Positions 46,395 through 57,090 of a DNA stretch of 64,000 nt are shown one piece after another (the first letter of the stretch is position 1; every line of letters begins with the position of its first letter). Origin of the DNA: Epiperipatus broadwayi. Taxonomy: Eukaryota > Onychophora > Udeonychophora > Euonychophora > Peripatidae. The stretch covers positions 31,009,725 to 31,073,724 of the forward strand of contig JAQFVV010000002.1 of assembly GCA_028023455.1 (NCBI GenBank), in the 5' to 3' direction. A program made the translations under genes and the position numbers. The notes below the pieces were generated by a model. That model was not told the DNA's origin, did not search any database, and saw only the letters and a list, made by a program, of their open reading frames with translations.

Positions 46395-46674
46395 GCTTCA
46401 GGCACTAGATATAAAAATACTAATCCAAAACCTGCATTTATAAAAGTTATCTATTGAGTGGAAAATCTGAAATTTTTAGACATCTGCATGTCTTCAAACC
46501 CAGCTAATATATGGTATGGCTGAAGATCTCTCGGCCCCATATAGGTCTTTGAGTTGGATAGCTGGGTTTGAAGATATGTAGGTGTCTGAAAATTTCAGAT
46601 TTTCTATTCAATAGATAACTTTTAGATAAATGCTGGCTTTGGGTTGGTATTTTTAGATCTAGTGTCTGAAGCTA

Positions 46675-46730
46675 CCCTAGTGCCTCTCTGAAGAGTGCCA
46701 AAGCATGAAACTATGGTCAGAGGATTAGGG
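46675..46730 (+). ncRNA. Hammerhead ribozyme, family B right arm, complete
   Basis: CTGAAGA at 46688-46694, stem II GTGC/GCAT (one G-T pair, loop CAAA), GAAA at 46707-46710, cleavage after GTC at 46718. Stem I: CCTCT/AGAGG and CCCTA/TAGGG, both perfect, around an internal loop. Confidence 0.87.
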
Positions 46731-46880
46731 GGGTTTCTTGACAGAGGTATTTTAAATGCTTTCTCTAACTAAGCATTTATCACGAAGTTGAGTAATTGGC
46801 AATGCTCGTTGTTTATATCTTACAAGTTTAAGAAAATTGGGTCATGTGATCTATGACTCTTATTTTGAAGATTAATGTTT

Positions 46881-48487
46881 AATTCTTAAATATTATGAAA
46901 TTTTTACATTAGGCTGATTTATAGGATTATTTGCAATTGTGTGGAACAGCTCCTTTAATTTTTTTTTTGCCGTTTGCTTCTGCCTAATATTCTTGTGTTT
47001 TCCCAATCAAGCATATGTTCATTGATTCATACAAGATCTTCTCCTTCAGACATATCTATCTTTTTTTTTTAACCATTATTTTATGATCTTTTAATTATTT
47101 TTCAATGGGGCAGCTGATTTCAGCATTATATATTCTCTCACATTTATATGGTATGTCTTATATGAATTTGGAAGGACTTATATACATGAAATTATATTTA
47201 TTAAGAGGAAAAACGATAGGTGTGCTTAAAGTAGGAAGCTATAAATATGGATTTGATTGGGTAAATAGTAGAGTACCAAAAATGTATCCGGCCTATGGAA
47301 AGGCCATGTTTTTTTTAATTGGTTGCTTTAATAAATTTTTTTAAAGATTCAATGTAAAGTAAACAAAAGACTTTTAATATTATATAAATAAATGTGAAAA
47401 ATGTATCCAACCTGAAAGGCTATTATTATCTGTTATATTTGATTTGCAGCATTGTGGACAACTACATATAATAAGATAATTTGCTGGAGTGTCCGCTGAA
47501 TAAAAAAGAATCAAAGGGTGCTCCAGCGAAGCATTATGGACAAACATATATATTTAGATAACAAAATATGGATTGTATATATATTGGGCAGAGAGGAGAA
47601 AGTAAAAAAAGAACAAAATTTAAAAAGCTATTCATATGACAATGTTAAATAGAGCAGTAAATCAACCTTGTGCCATAATCCATAATGTTTGAAAAACATT
47701 TGTCGACCTTGCTGTTTAAAAGAAAAAAAATTGATAAAGAGGAGAATCCTCATAGATAAGAATATAAATTTCTACTGTCCGTCACCTATAAGTCTAGTCT
47801 GTTAGAATGCCACTTTAGATTCAGTACTAATGAATTTAAATGGCACCAATTCATTTCCCCTGAAAAAAAAAAGTTATTGGTGATCAAATCACCAATATCT
47901 GAAAAAAAGACAATAATACCAAATGAAATATTGTGTTTTAAACTAATCAATGTCATAGTTGAATGTATTGCGAAAGCCACAAATGAAGTTTGACTGTTTC
48001 TAAGATTATTTAACAGTATTAACTAGATGATAAAAATAATTCAGCATATAACTACAAATAAAATGCTGTCACAAACCTTTATCCAAGCATCAGGTATCTG
48101 GCCCATAAAGACCATAGTTTTTTTCTTTAATTAGTTGCTTTAACAATTTTTTTTGAAGATTTACTGTAAATTAAATAAAAGATTTTAATATTATATAAAT
48201 AAACATGAGAAATGTAGCCAGCCTGAAAGGCTTTCATTTTTGTAATAGTTTTTTTTAATTGGTTGCTTTAAGAAATATTTTTAAAGATTTAATGTAAATT
48301 AAACAAAAGATTTTAATATTACATAAATAAATATTAGAAATGTAAAAAGATTTTAATATTATTTAAATAAATGGGATAAATATACTCAGCCTGAAAGGCC
48401 GTTGTTTTGTATTAAGGTTAATTAATGGCAAATTATTTCCTTAGCATAAAATATGCTTCATAAATTAAATGAAAAATTTTAATATTA
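46881..48487. repeat. Dispersed ~115-bp diverged repeats, no gene seen
   Basis: The phrase (T)n-AATTGGTTGCTTTAA...TTTTAATATTATATAAATAAATG...CAGCCTGAAAGGCT recurs at about 47310-47430, 48120-48235, 48245-48345, 48348-48405 and 49920-50000. Each carries the small palindrome AGCCT-GAA-AGGCT. A 79-aa plus frame (47105-47344) runs into the first repeat and is not convincing as a gene. Confidence 0.6.
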
Positions 48488-48501
48488 TATAAGTAAATGT
48501 G

Positions 48502-49911
48502 TACATTCAAAGATCAGCCTTTCAAGCTAATTGTGCATGTGTCTTCTGCGAGTGTTAAATAATAAATGAATACTTCACTCTACAATACAAGATATAGTAT
48601 TTATGCAGGAATAAAAGGAATCCTCTTATTCCTACGACTCAAATTCTTTTATATGAGCAAATCTGAAGTACTGTTGAGTAAAGTGTGAGAGTAGAATTCT
48701 CACTTTAAATTACTATCTACGATGTTGGAATGAATGACGTCGGTGAAATTGTCTAGAATTTACTAAACGTCACTCTAAGTGAAACTTAATTATAAGTAAA
48801 TAAGCATTTATTTTTATATGATGCTATGCATACAATTGTATACATTCAAAGATCAGCCTTTCAAGCTAATTGTGCATGCGTCTTCTGCGAGTGTTAAATA
48901 ATAAATGAATACTTCACTCTACAATACAAGATATAGTATTTATGCAGGAATAAAAGGAATCCTCTTATTCCTACGACTCAAATTCTTTTATATGAGCAAA
49001 TCTGAAGTACTGTTGAGTAAAGCGTGAGAGTAGAATTCTCACTTTAAATTACTATCTACGATGTTGGAATGAATGACGTCGGTGAAATTGTCTAGAATTT
49101 ACTAAACGTCACTCTAAGTGAAACTTAATTATAAGTAAATAAGCATTTATTTTTATATGATGCTATGCATACAATTGTATACATTCAAAGATCAGCCTTT
49201 CAAGCTAATTGTGCATGCGTCTTCTGCGAGTGTTAAATAATAAATGAATACTTCACTCTACAATACAAGATATAGTATTTATGCAGGAATAAAAGGAATC
49301 CTCTTATTCCTATGACTCAAATTCTTTTATATGAGCAAATCTGAAGTACTGTTGAGTAAAGCGTGAGAGTAGAATTCTCACTTTAAATTACTATCTATGA
49401 TGTTGGAATGAATGACGTCGGTGAAATTGTCTAGAATTTACTAAACGTCACTCTAAGTGAAACTTAATTATAAGTAAATAAGCATTTATTTTTATATGAT
49501 GCATGCACAATTAGCTTGAAAGGCTGATTTTTGACTGTATACAATTGTATGCATAGCAATAAAAATAAATGCTTATTTACTTATAATTAAGTTTCACTTA
49601 GAGTGACGTTTAGTAAATTCTAGACAATTTCACCGACGTCATTCATCCAACATCGTAGATTGTAATTTAAAGTGAGAATTCTACTCTCACGCTTTACTCA
49701 ACAGTACTTCATATTTACTCATATAAAAGAATTTGAGTCGTAGGAATAAGAGGATTCATTTTATTCCTGCATAAATACTATATCTTGTATTGTAGAGTGA
49801 AGTATTCATTTATTATTTAACACTCGCAGAAGACGCATGCACAATTAGCTTGAAAGGCTGATCTTTGAATGTATACAATTGTATGCATAGCGTCATATAA
49901 AAATAAATGCT
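48502..49911. mobile_element. 339-bp tandem array (3 direct + 1.2 inverted) with 14-bp flanking repeat
   Basis: Three head-to-tail units start at 48503, 48842 and 49181 (period 339, nearly identical). They are followed at about 49503 by an inverted full unit and a partial inverted unit ending near 49911. The block is flanked by the 14-bp direct repeat TATAAGTAAATGTG (48488-48501 and 49912-49925). The target lies inside one of the ~115-bp repeats. Units carry the palindrome TATACAATTGTATA near their junctions and no open frame or hammerhead core. It behaves like one insertion of a multimeric, fold-back molecule. Confidence 0.85.
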
Positions 49912-49925
49912 TATAAGTAAATGTG

Positions 49926-50652
49926 AGAAATGTAGCTGGCCTCGTTTTTGTAATATTTTTTTGTAATTGATTGCTTTAACAATTTTTTTTTTTTGCTTTG
50001 CAAGATTACTTGCGTTGAGTACCTCTAAATTAAAATTCAAATTTTTAAATATACCTGTTATATTTGATATGTGAATTTGAGACGACAACTATTACTGGTG
50101 GAATTACTTTATTTACCTAAAATATTCTTTGTAATATGGACAAAAATAATAGTTTTTTCGAATTGGTACATGACAGCCTTATGGACCAACATGCATTCAT
50201 CATTTAGACAACAGAGATTGTGAATTTGACACATGACGGCCTTGTGAACAAACATTTATTTATCATTCAGACAGCAGAGAAAATGGGGATTATATATATA
50301 GATTATAACATGCAATGTCAAATTTACCCAATTTTTGCTGTAGAAATGATTTTTTTTGAAAAATGATAAATAATTTTTAATCCTCTGAGTACCATATGCT
50401 TTGCTAAACAAAATTAACATGGGCCATAAGAAAGTACTTATTGTTAAACATATATATATATATGTATGTTTGATTGCAAAAATGTAAACATTTGTGCGCA
50501 CAAATCAATATTATATATCACGCAATATTTTTAGATGTTAGGTATGATTGATTTTATGGATATAATAGAAAGAATATTACTTGCGACTGTGTTTGTATAT
50601 ATACATTACGTATATACTATTTCGAAGCCACTCTTTTTTTTAAAACTTTCAG
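49926..50652. other. AT-rich sequence, no gene seen
   Basis: Includes part of a ~115-bp repeat and short TA runs. The end (CTCTTTTTTTTTAAAACTTTCAG) is a good splice acceptor. Confidence 0.45.
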
Positions 50653-50868
50653 CCTTTTGCATTGATAAAGAAGCTTGAGCGAGCAACGGATACCGCAAAC
50701 TGCTCTTTGTTGATTAGAAATGGTTAATGTCCCTCAGTAGGAGATGCCATGTTGACTGGGAAAAGAAAGTTGTTAGCCAGCCAGATGCCGGCTTCTTCCA
50801 GCGATTGTGACCAAGCTAATGGAGTTTGTCAGAAAGCAAATGAGGCAGACTGGAGATTAAACATTTGA
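50653..50868 (+). other. GC-richer island, possible exon with a 39-codon frame
   Basis: A strong acceptor ends at 50652. The island is clearly less AT-rich than its surroundings and matches no repeat in the window. An ATG at 50749 (context GCCATG) opens 39 codons to TGA at 50866: MLTGKRKLLA, then a Ser/Asp/Gln-rich stretch. All frames are closed upstream of the ATG. Joined after the exon at 3612-3711 it would hit a stop within 9 codons, so if spliced it would be a 5'UTR, poison or nested-gene exon. No good donor was found. Confidence 0.3.
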
Positions 50869-51185
50869 TAATGAATAATATATTGGCAAATAGCATTTTG
50901 CCTATCTGATTGGTGACATGAAATAATTAAGGAAAAAATTAAGAAAGAAAAATAAAAACATTTCAAAAAGTTGATTTTAAAAAGGTCCTAGATATTTAAA
51001 GATTTTTTTTTTTTGTATGTAAATACGCAGGCAAAGTTCTCTTTCCAAATGCAAGTAGACTAAACTAGGCAATAGAGTATTACGATCTACGATGACATAT
51101 GATCATCATCGATGGTGCTTTGCCATTTCTTGCCCCAACTGATTATTTTTTTATCATTGTACTTACAATTAATTTATACTCTTAA

Positions 51186-51674
51186 AAATTGGCTGCAGTG
51201 CTTTTGGTAGAAATAATTTAATATTAAAAGGAAATATGCCTGTGTGTTTGAGAAAGATTAAATGTGTTTTATCAATTCTTACTTATGGATCTGAGACTTG
51301 GACACTTAACAGAAGAGCAATACAGAGACTTCAGACCACTCAAACAAGTATGGAGAGCTGCATGTTAGGAGTAACAATAAGTGGTTGAAAACGAAATACG
51401 TGGGTGAGGGAACAAACAAGTGTTATTGACATCATTGAAAGAATTGAGAGAGTTGGGCTGATTGCTAGGAGAGGTGATAATAGAAGGACAATTGGAATCT
51501 TAAACTAGAGATTGTAAAAGTCCTAGAAAGAAAACACATGTGAGATGGATGGATGAAATAAGGAAGTGTACTAGGATGATATGGAAGCAGAGACGCTAAT
51601 GATCCAGAGAAGATGGATTGAACTTGGAAATACCTTCATCCTGCAGTGATTTGATCATGATTGAAAATGGTGAT
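51186..51674 (+). mobile_element. Degraded RTE LINE 3' fragment (plus)
   Basis: Starts at the block TGCTTTTGGTAGAAATAA and runs to CCTTCATCCTGCAGTG, with stops and deletions throughout. It lacks a clean tail. It faces the next copy tail to tail. Confidence 0.85.
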
Positions 51675-51839
51675 GAAATTTAGATAACATTTTACAGATT
51701 TGGCTAGATCTGTTTCACCTAGCCTCTCATTGGTTAAGCTTAATTCTTTAGAACTTGAAGTAAAGAGTATCAAAATTTTTCTATCTCCAGTATTATTGTT
51801 AAAGTTAGTCAATCTGTTGAACTTATCAATTTCAGCCAA

Positions 51840-52490
51840 TATTTCTATTTCAGGATGAAAGTCTATACAAGCTTTATCCACTTTTTTAGATCCCTAGCTT
51901 CTATTCTCCACATCACACTAGCAAACGACCTATTTTCTTCATTCATCTCACACATGGTCTCTTTAATATAGTGTTCTGTGATCTACTTTAAAATGTCAAC
52001 TGCCTATCTATTATCATCTTTTCTAGCAATTTGTGCAGCACATCTCCATTTCAGTCTTTTATTTTCACAGATTTTAGTGAGACCTGTTTCTTTTAACCTT
52101 GTATTTCAATTTTGATTTCTTCTTGTTACTTCTAACATGTATCTCTCCATAATTAATTTTTCCATAGTTCATTGAGGGAACTAAAATTTATATGTCTCTT
52201 CTATTAAATGTCCCAGAATCACATCCATAGTTCATTGAGGGAACTAAAATTTATGTCTCATATTAAATGTCCCAGTATCACATCCATAGTTCATTGAGGG
52301 AACTAAAATTTATATGCCTCTTATATTAAATGACCCATTATCACATCCATAAATAAGACTAGTAAAGCACTTCTATTAAAAATATTCATGTTCAAACACA
52401 TAGGTATATGAGTTTTTTTTAAATATCTAAGTTATTTCTACCGAAAATACTCCATTAAGTTTAATTCTATGAAACATAATGGATGAAATG
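51840..52490 (-). mobile_element. Degraded RTE LINE 3' fragment with internal triplication
   Basis: Old minus-strand copy. Within it, a ~60-bp segment with CCATAGTTCATTGAGGGAAC is repeated three times (starts at 52161, 52224 and 52283). The unit includes the LINE phrase TATTAAATGTCCCAG, so the duplications arose after insertion. Confidence 0.8.
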
Positions 52491-53149
52491 GATAGATGAA
52501 ATTTGTTGTTCTGGAAGCTTTGGATCTAATTCTACCAGTTCCTATTACACACTTGGAGCATGCAGTGATTCTTAAGGTAATGTGATATGTTCAGAGATTA
52601 AAATTGAGATTTTAATATTTGATTAAAATTGAGATTTTAATAATATTATTTGACAAAGAAGTAAATTTGATCTCAAGGGATAAATTATATACTGGGTTTG
52701 ATTATGTATAAACTTTAACTTTTCTATACAACTTTTTGTACAAAGGTCAGATAAGAAACCGTTCACTGGCCACTAAAATAAATAGCAAAATTATTAGAGG
52801 ACATCATGATATTCAAACAACAGAACAGAGAGAGTGAGTTGTAAATTCAAGACTTTTAAGCTCCTAAATTCATCTCTCTATGCCATACTCTTAAGATGCT
52901 GAGTGTGAACCATTTATGAAAGGTAATAAATTGCATTAGCATATCCCAAACACTCTTGAAAACATAATCTGGTAAAGTGAACATTAAAGCATAATGCTGT
53001 ATTCACAGATTAGATAGCTGTGAATTAGTAATCATCATAGTGATTCAGATGATGGTGATAGGGATATAAGTCACACGAGTCAGCCACAGAATCTCATGTA
53101 AATATATTTTTAGTTTAAGTATGTGATAAAGCACCCATTGCATTTAAAC
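52491..53149. other. AT-rich sequence, no gene seen
   Basis: Nothing recognised before the family A remnant. Confidence 0.4.
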
Positions 53150-53323
53150 ATGACAAAAGTCTCTAAACAGTAGTGCTACCCTGTGCGAACCAGAGTAATC
53201 AATGGATGCCAGAAGGCATTAGATAGGGATTTTATGCACAAGCCTTCTGGCATCCATTGATTACTCTGGTTGGCACAGGGTGGCACTACTGTTTAGAAAG
53301 TTTTGCCTTGTTTATAAACAATT
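53150..53323. repeat. Family A foldback remnant, interrupted by the full-length LINE
   Basis: Both outer arms (ACAGTAGTGCTACCCTGTGC and complement) remain with the centre and hammerheads deleted. The element resumes after the LINE at 56519-56566 (ATGTGCTAGTATAAGAGATA...GATCATGTGATGC), as the uninterrupted copy at 57825-58125 shows. Confidence 0.85.
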
Positions 53324-53346
53324 CATCATCATCATCATCATCATTA

Positions 53347-54927
53347 TCAACCATTATCAATCCACTGCAGGATGAAGGTCTCTCCAAGTTTAATCCATCT
53401 TCTCCGATCTTTAGCTTCTCTTCTCCACATCACCCCTACACATTTTCTTATTTCATCCATCCATCTTACATGTGGTCTCCTTCTGGGTCTTTTACAATCT
53501 CTTGGAATCCAGTTTAAAATTTCAATTGTCCATCTATTATCATCTCTTCTAGCAATATGTCCAGCCCAACTCCACTTCAATCTTTTAATTTTTTCAATGA
53601 GGTCAGTAACACCTGTTTGTTCTCTTACCCATACATTGCGTTTTCGATCTCTTCTTGTTACTCCCAACATACATCTTTCCATACTTCTTTGAGTGGTCTG
53701 AAGTCTCTGTATTGATCTTCTATTAAGTGTCCAAGTCTCAGATCCATAAGTAAGAACTGGTAAAACACATTTGTTAAAAACCTTTCTTTTCAAACACATA
53801 GGCATATTTCCTTTTAATATCAAGTTATTTCTACCAAAAGCACTCCAACCAAGTTTAATTCTATGATTAATTTCCTCCATTATGTTTCCATCTGTATTAA
53901 TAATCTGACCAAGGTATTTGTAACTCTTAACTTCTTCTAATTCATCATAATCAATCTTTATTTTCATATTTTGAGCAAATCGATTAAACATTACTTTAGT
54001 CTTTTTAACATTTATCTTTAGTCCTACTTTCCTACTTTCATCTGATAACTCCTGCAACATTTCCTGCAGCTCCGAAGCATTATTTGCAAAAACAACTACA
54101 TCATCTGCGAAATCTAAATGACTTAAATAATCTCCATTTACTTTCACTCCTTTAGTTTCCCATTTTAATCCACAAAAAACTTCTTGCAGCACTGCTGTAA
54201 AAAGTTTTGGAGATATGGAGTCACCTTGTCTTACACCTTTCTCAATGTTGACTTTCCCAGTATCATTATGTAATCTAATTGTTGCTGTTGCATTTTTATA
54301 AATATTCTTTAAAATATGACAATATCCTGGATCTATACCTTGATGATCCAATGCTTTAATCACTGAAGAAATGTTTATAGAATCAAATGCCTTTTCATAA
54401 TCTACAAATCCAAAACATAATGACAACTCATATTCATTTGTCCTTTCTATAACTTCTCTCAATACTTGAATATGATCTACTGTACTAAAACCACTTTTAA
54501 ATCCAGCTTGTTCTCTTGGTTGGTGAAAATCCAAGGTTCTCTGTAGACGAGTTGTAATTATCTTGGTAAAAATTTTATATAAAACTGATAAAAGGCTGAT
54601 AGGTCTGTAATTTCTAATATCTTCTTTATCACCTTTTTTAAATATTAATATTATTACTGCATTCTTCCAATCATCCAGTACATCTTTATCATTTAGACAT
54701 TTGGTATATAACTTTGCTAATATTTTTTCTGTTTCTTCACCTGCTTCTTTTAATATATCAATTATAATTCCATCATTATCTGGAGCCTTTCCTTTTTTCA
54801 TACATTTAATTGCATTTCTCACTTCTTCATTTAAAATTCTGGGCAATTTGAAAGATGTAATAGATATAGGAGGTACTTGTTCTTTATTACTATATAATTC
54901 TTGATAAAAATCTTCTACCAATTTCAT
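53347..54927 (-). pseudogene. LINE reverse transcriptase and C-terminal region
   Basis: 526-aa open segment, the third part of the broken LINE ORF. RT motifs in order: YRPISLLSVLYK, FGFVDYEKAFDS (motif A Asp), GVRQGDSISPKLF, LDFADDVVVFA (catalytic Asp pair) and YKYLGQIINTDG. After RT come YGSETWTL, RCMLGVTRRDRKRN, GHIARRDDNRW and RPHVRWMDEIRKC, typical of RTE-type elements. It ends at the natural stop. It would reverse-transcribe LINE RNA at nicked chromosomal DNA. Its frame is offset from the upstream part by one base at 54961-54967. Confidence 0.92.
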
Positions 54928-54943
54928 AATGTCATCCCTATTT

Positions 54944-55546
54944 TTAGTAATAATTCCATCTTTTTTTCCTTATTGCAGATATAAATTTCCTACCAATACC
55001 AAAATGTTGTTTTACATTCTTAAGACTTTTATTTTCTTCTACAGCTTTTCTTGCTAGTTCACAGTTATACTTTCTTATATCATTTTCAACACTTTTCCGG
55101 ACCATTTTACAAAATTCGAGATATTCAATTTTTTTTAATGCATCATTCTTGTATATCTTCATATTCCTTCTTTTCTTCATAAGTTCTCTAGTCTCAGTAG
55201 AAATTTTATTAGTCAATTGCTGCTTTTTTCTACCAGCTATCTTTGTTGCAGTTTTTAAAAGTGTATCAGTTATTTTCATATTAATTTCATTCAAATCTGA
55301 ATCATGTTCAAAATCTACTAATACTTGAAACCGATTTGTAAGTTCTAATTTAAATTCATTAGAATGTTTCTGAAGATTAGGAATATCAACTGTAAATATA
55401 GTTTTTCTTAATAATTTTTGTCTCTCTAGTTTTACATTAACATATATCTTACCCCTTACTAATCGATGATCACTTCCTGTGTTAAATTTATTAAGAACAT
55501 TACAATCTTGAAATATGTATTTCCTGTTAGTCAAAATATAATCCAA
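54944..55546 (-). pseudogene. LINE ORF middle part (endonuclease end and linker)
   Basis: 200-aa open segment in the same frame as the endonuclease part. The early SDHRLVRGK motif supplies the conserved Asp-His of the endonuclease active site. The rest is a lysine-rich linker before the RT. It runs off frame at a 7-base run (54961-54967) where six bases would keep the reading frame, so the terminal residues of this segment are out of frame. Part of the same ORF as the neighbours. Confidence 0.88.
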
Positions 55547-55579
55547 TTCTGCTGTACCTTCATTTGGATGCTTCCATGT

Positions 55580-56335
55580 TCATTTCATTTTAACATTTTT
55601 CTCAAAAAAAGAATTCATAATATAAAGTTTTTCTTTTTCTACAAACTCCACAAGTCTATGTCCTCTCTCATTTTTATTACCATAACCAAAATTACCTACA
55701 ACACTTTCATCTTTCATTTGTTTACCAATTCTAGCATTAAAATCTCCCATAACAATTTTAAAATGTTGTTTACTCTGATCAAAAGCCTTTTGTACATCCA
55801 TATAAAAATCTTCTACTACTTCATCACTGTGAGAACTTGTTGGGGCATAAACCTGAATTATCTGCATTTGATATCTGCTATTAAGTTGTATAACTAATCT
55901 TGCCACTCTGTCTGATACACCATCAATCTCCACAATATTGTTCTTCCACTTTTTATTTATAATGAATCCTACTCCACTTGTATTTCCAATATTTGTGCCT
56001 TTATAATAGAGCATATGTCCACTTTTTAAATCAATTGTCTCTTCACCTTTTCTTCTAACTTCACAAAGTCCAATAATATCCCATTTAATATAAGAGAGTT
56101 CTTCTTCTAATTCTTGCAATCTTCCTTCACTTGAAAGTGATCTGCAGTTGTAAGTACCTAAATAAAAAGTCGTCATCAAATGGCAGCCTGGGTCCGCCTC
56201 CAGGATATTCTTAGCACCCTCCGCCTTCGGCCACCAACCGCTGCCTTGGTTGGTGACTTTACAGCCTCCTGGGATTAAGGGCCATGCTTTATTTTTGTCT
56301 GTCATAATTGTATAATTGGGAAAAATCTTTATCAT
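55580..56335 (-). pseudogene. LINE endonuclease domain, N-terminal part
   Basis: 251-aa open segment. Endonuclease/exonuclease/phosphatase motifs: LGTYNCRSL, IGLCEVRRKG (catalytic Glu), VYAPTSSHSD and MGDFNARIG. It ends in TGA at 55580-55582, a position where tryptophan would be expected from the flanking frame, and reading continues in the same frame to the next segment. A more upstream ATG (MIKIFPN) or the internal MTDKNKAW may be the real start. The domain nicks target DNA to prime reverse transcription. Confidence 0.9.
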
Positions 56336-56566
56336 TTAAACAAACATTCATTCTGCCTTATCAGGCACTGAGAAGAAAGACCATGGTGTTTCTTGATCTT
56401 AAACTCAGAGGTAAAAAGCCAATAAACTCACCACGCTGGCTAATGCGTGTTGGTGAGCAGCCCATCCATGCTCGTATACTATATGAATAAACATATAGTC
56501 CACTCCATATAAACAATTATGTGCTAGTATAAGAGATAGTGATCATGTGATGCATTTAAACATATT

Positions 56567-56967
56567 AGTAATTGATTATATTTAGATGGTTAGGTAAATA
56601 ATTTTTGGTGGATCTCCAATTGGTGTAGAAAGTGTCTTCATTTGATTTAAGTTTTTTAAAACTGCGCATTGATGTTGAACTATTTCTTTGTATGCTTTAT
56701 TCAGTGGAAAAATGGTGGATTTAATAGCGGAACATCTCTAATTGAAGCGCATTCTTGCTATTGGTGATCACATGTTCCCTGGGTAATGCACATTTAGTTA
56801 TTATTTTGTTTTTGTGCAATTTAAGTCAATGGTAGAATGATGAACATACGACCTACAGATACTTGCATCAGATCTAATTGTATTACTTTTAATGTTTTCA
56901 CATCACATGATCTTTGAACAACCAATCATTTGTTTTTTATTGTTAATTTAACGGTTTTATTTCACAG
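56567..56967. other. Intron end upstream of the host exon
   Basis: No repeat recognised. It ends in ACGGTTTTATTTCACAG, a good splice acceptor. Confidence 0.5.
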
Positions 56968-57090
56968 AAATTCATAAGAAGTTTGAGAGTGGAATTATCA
57001 GATTTGGAAGTGATATGAATCGTCTTACACTGTTGAGTTTGATTTTCCACCATGGCACTGAACTACACAGGACATTTTGTTATTCACAGG
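56968..57090 (+). CDS. Second coding exon of the host gene
   Basis: 123 nt between acceptor ATTTCACAG (ending 56967) and donor CACAGG|GTATTT (57091). Only the frame that uses the first two bases (AA) as the end of a split codon is open. It reads IHKKFESGIIRFGSDMNRLT, then LLSLIFHHGTELHRTFCYSQ, and leaves one base. The phase matches the exon at 3612-3711 (G+AA = Glu). Without splicing the frame ends after eight more codons at TAG, so a terminal exon is a weaker alternative. The protein family is not recognised. Confidence 0.75.

Larger units (their letters stand above)
46190..46880. repeat. Foldback element, hammerhead family B, ~330-bp arms
   Basis: Left arm about 46192-46525 and right arm about 46528-46875 are inverted copies that meet near TAGCTGGGTTTGAAGA. 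Outer ends read ATCATAGACCACATGACCCA and its complement. No coding potential. Confidence 0.85.
53324..56507 (-). mobile_element. Full-length RTE-type LINE, 3184 bp, 11-bp TSD
   Basis: Complete element on the minus strand: a ~170-bp 5' region (56336-56507), a single ORF frame spanning ~996 codons (56335-53347) and a (CAT)n plus-strand tail at 53324-53341. It is flanked by the perfect 11-bp direct repeat TATAAACAATT (53313-53323 and 56508-56518). Order of domains: apurinic-like endonuclease, reverse transcriptase, C-terminal region. Size, short 3' end and simple-repeat tail fit the RTE/BovB clade. The frame is broken by one nonsense codon (55580-55582) and one extra base in an A/T run (54961-54967). 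Seven other copies in the window are 5'-truncated relatives. Confidence 0.95.

Noticed and set aside
47105-47344. 79-aa plus frame as a gene
   Set aside because: It runs into one of the ~115-bp repeats and shows no recognisable domain, splice border or start context.
48503-49911. CRISPR array or bacterial repeat
   Set aside because: The repeats are 339-bp contiguous units without spacers, in a eukaryotic repeat context.
53257-53692. Plus-strand frames of 86 and 106 aa over the LINE 3' end, also seen at 1582-1888, 6706-6978 and antisense to 24464-24923
   Set aside because: They are antisense shadows of the LINE ORF and recur only where the LINE recurs.
55466-55897. 143-aa plus-strand frame
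   Set aside because: Antisense to the LINE endonuclease/linker; hydrophobic low-complexity translation of the opposite strand.
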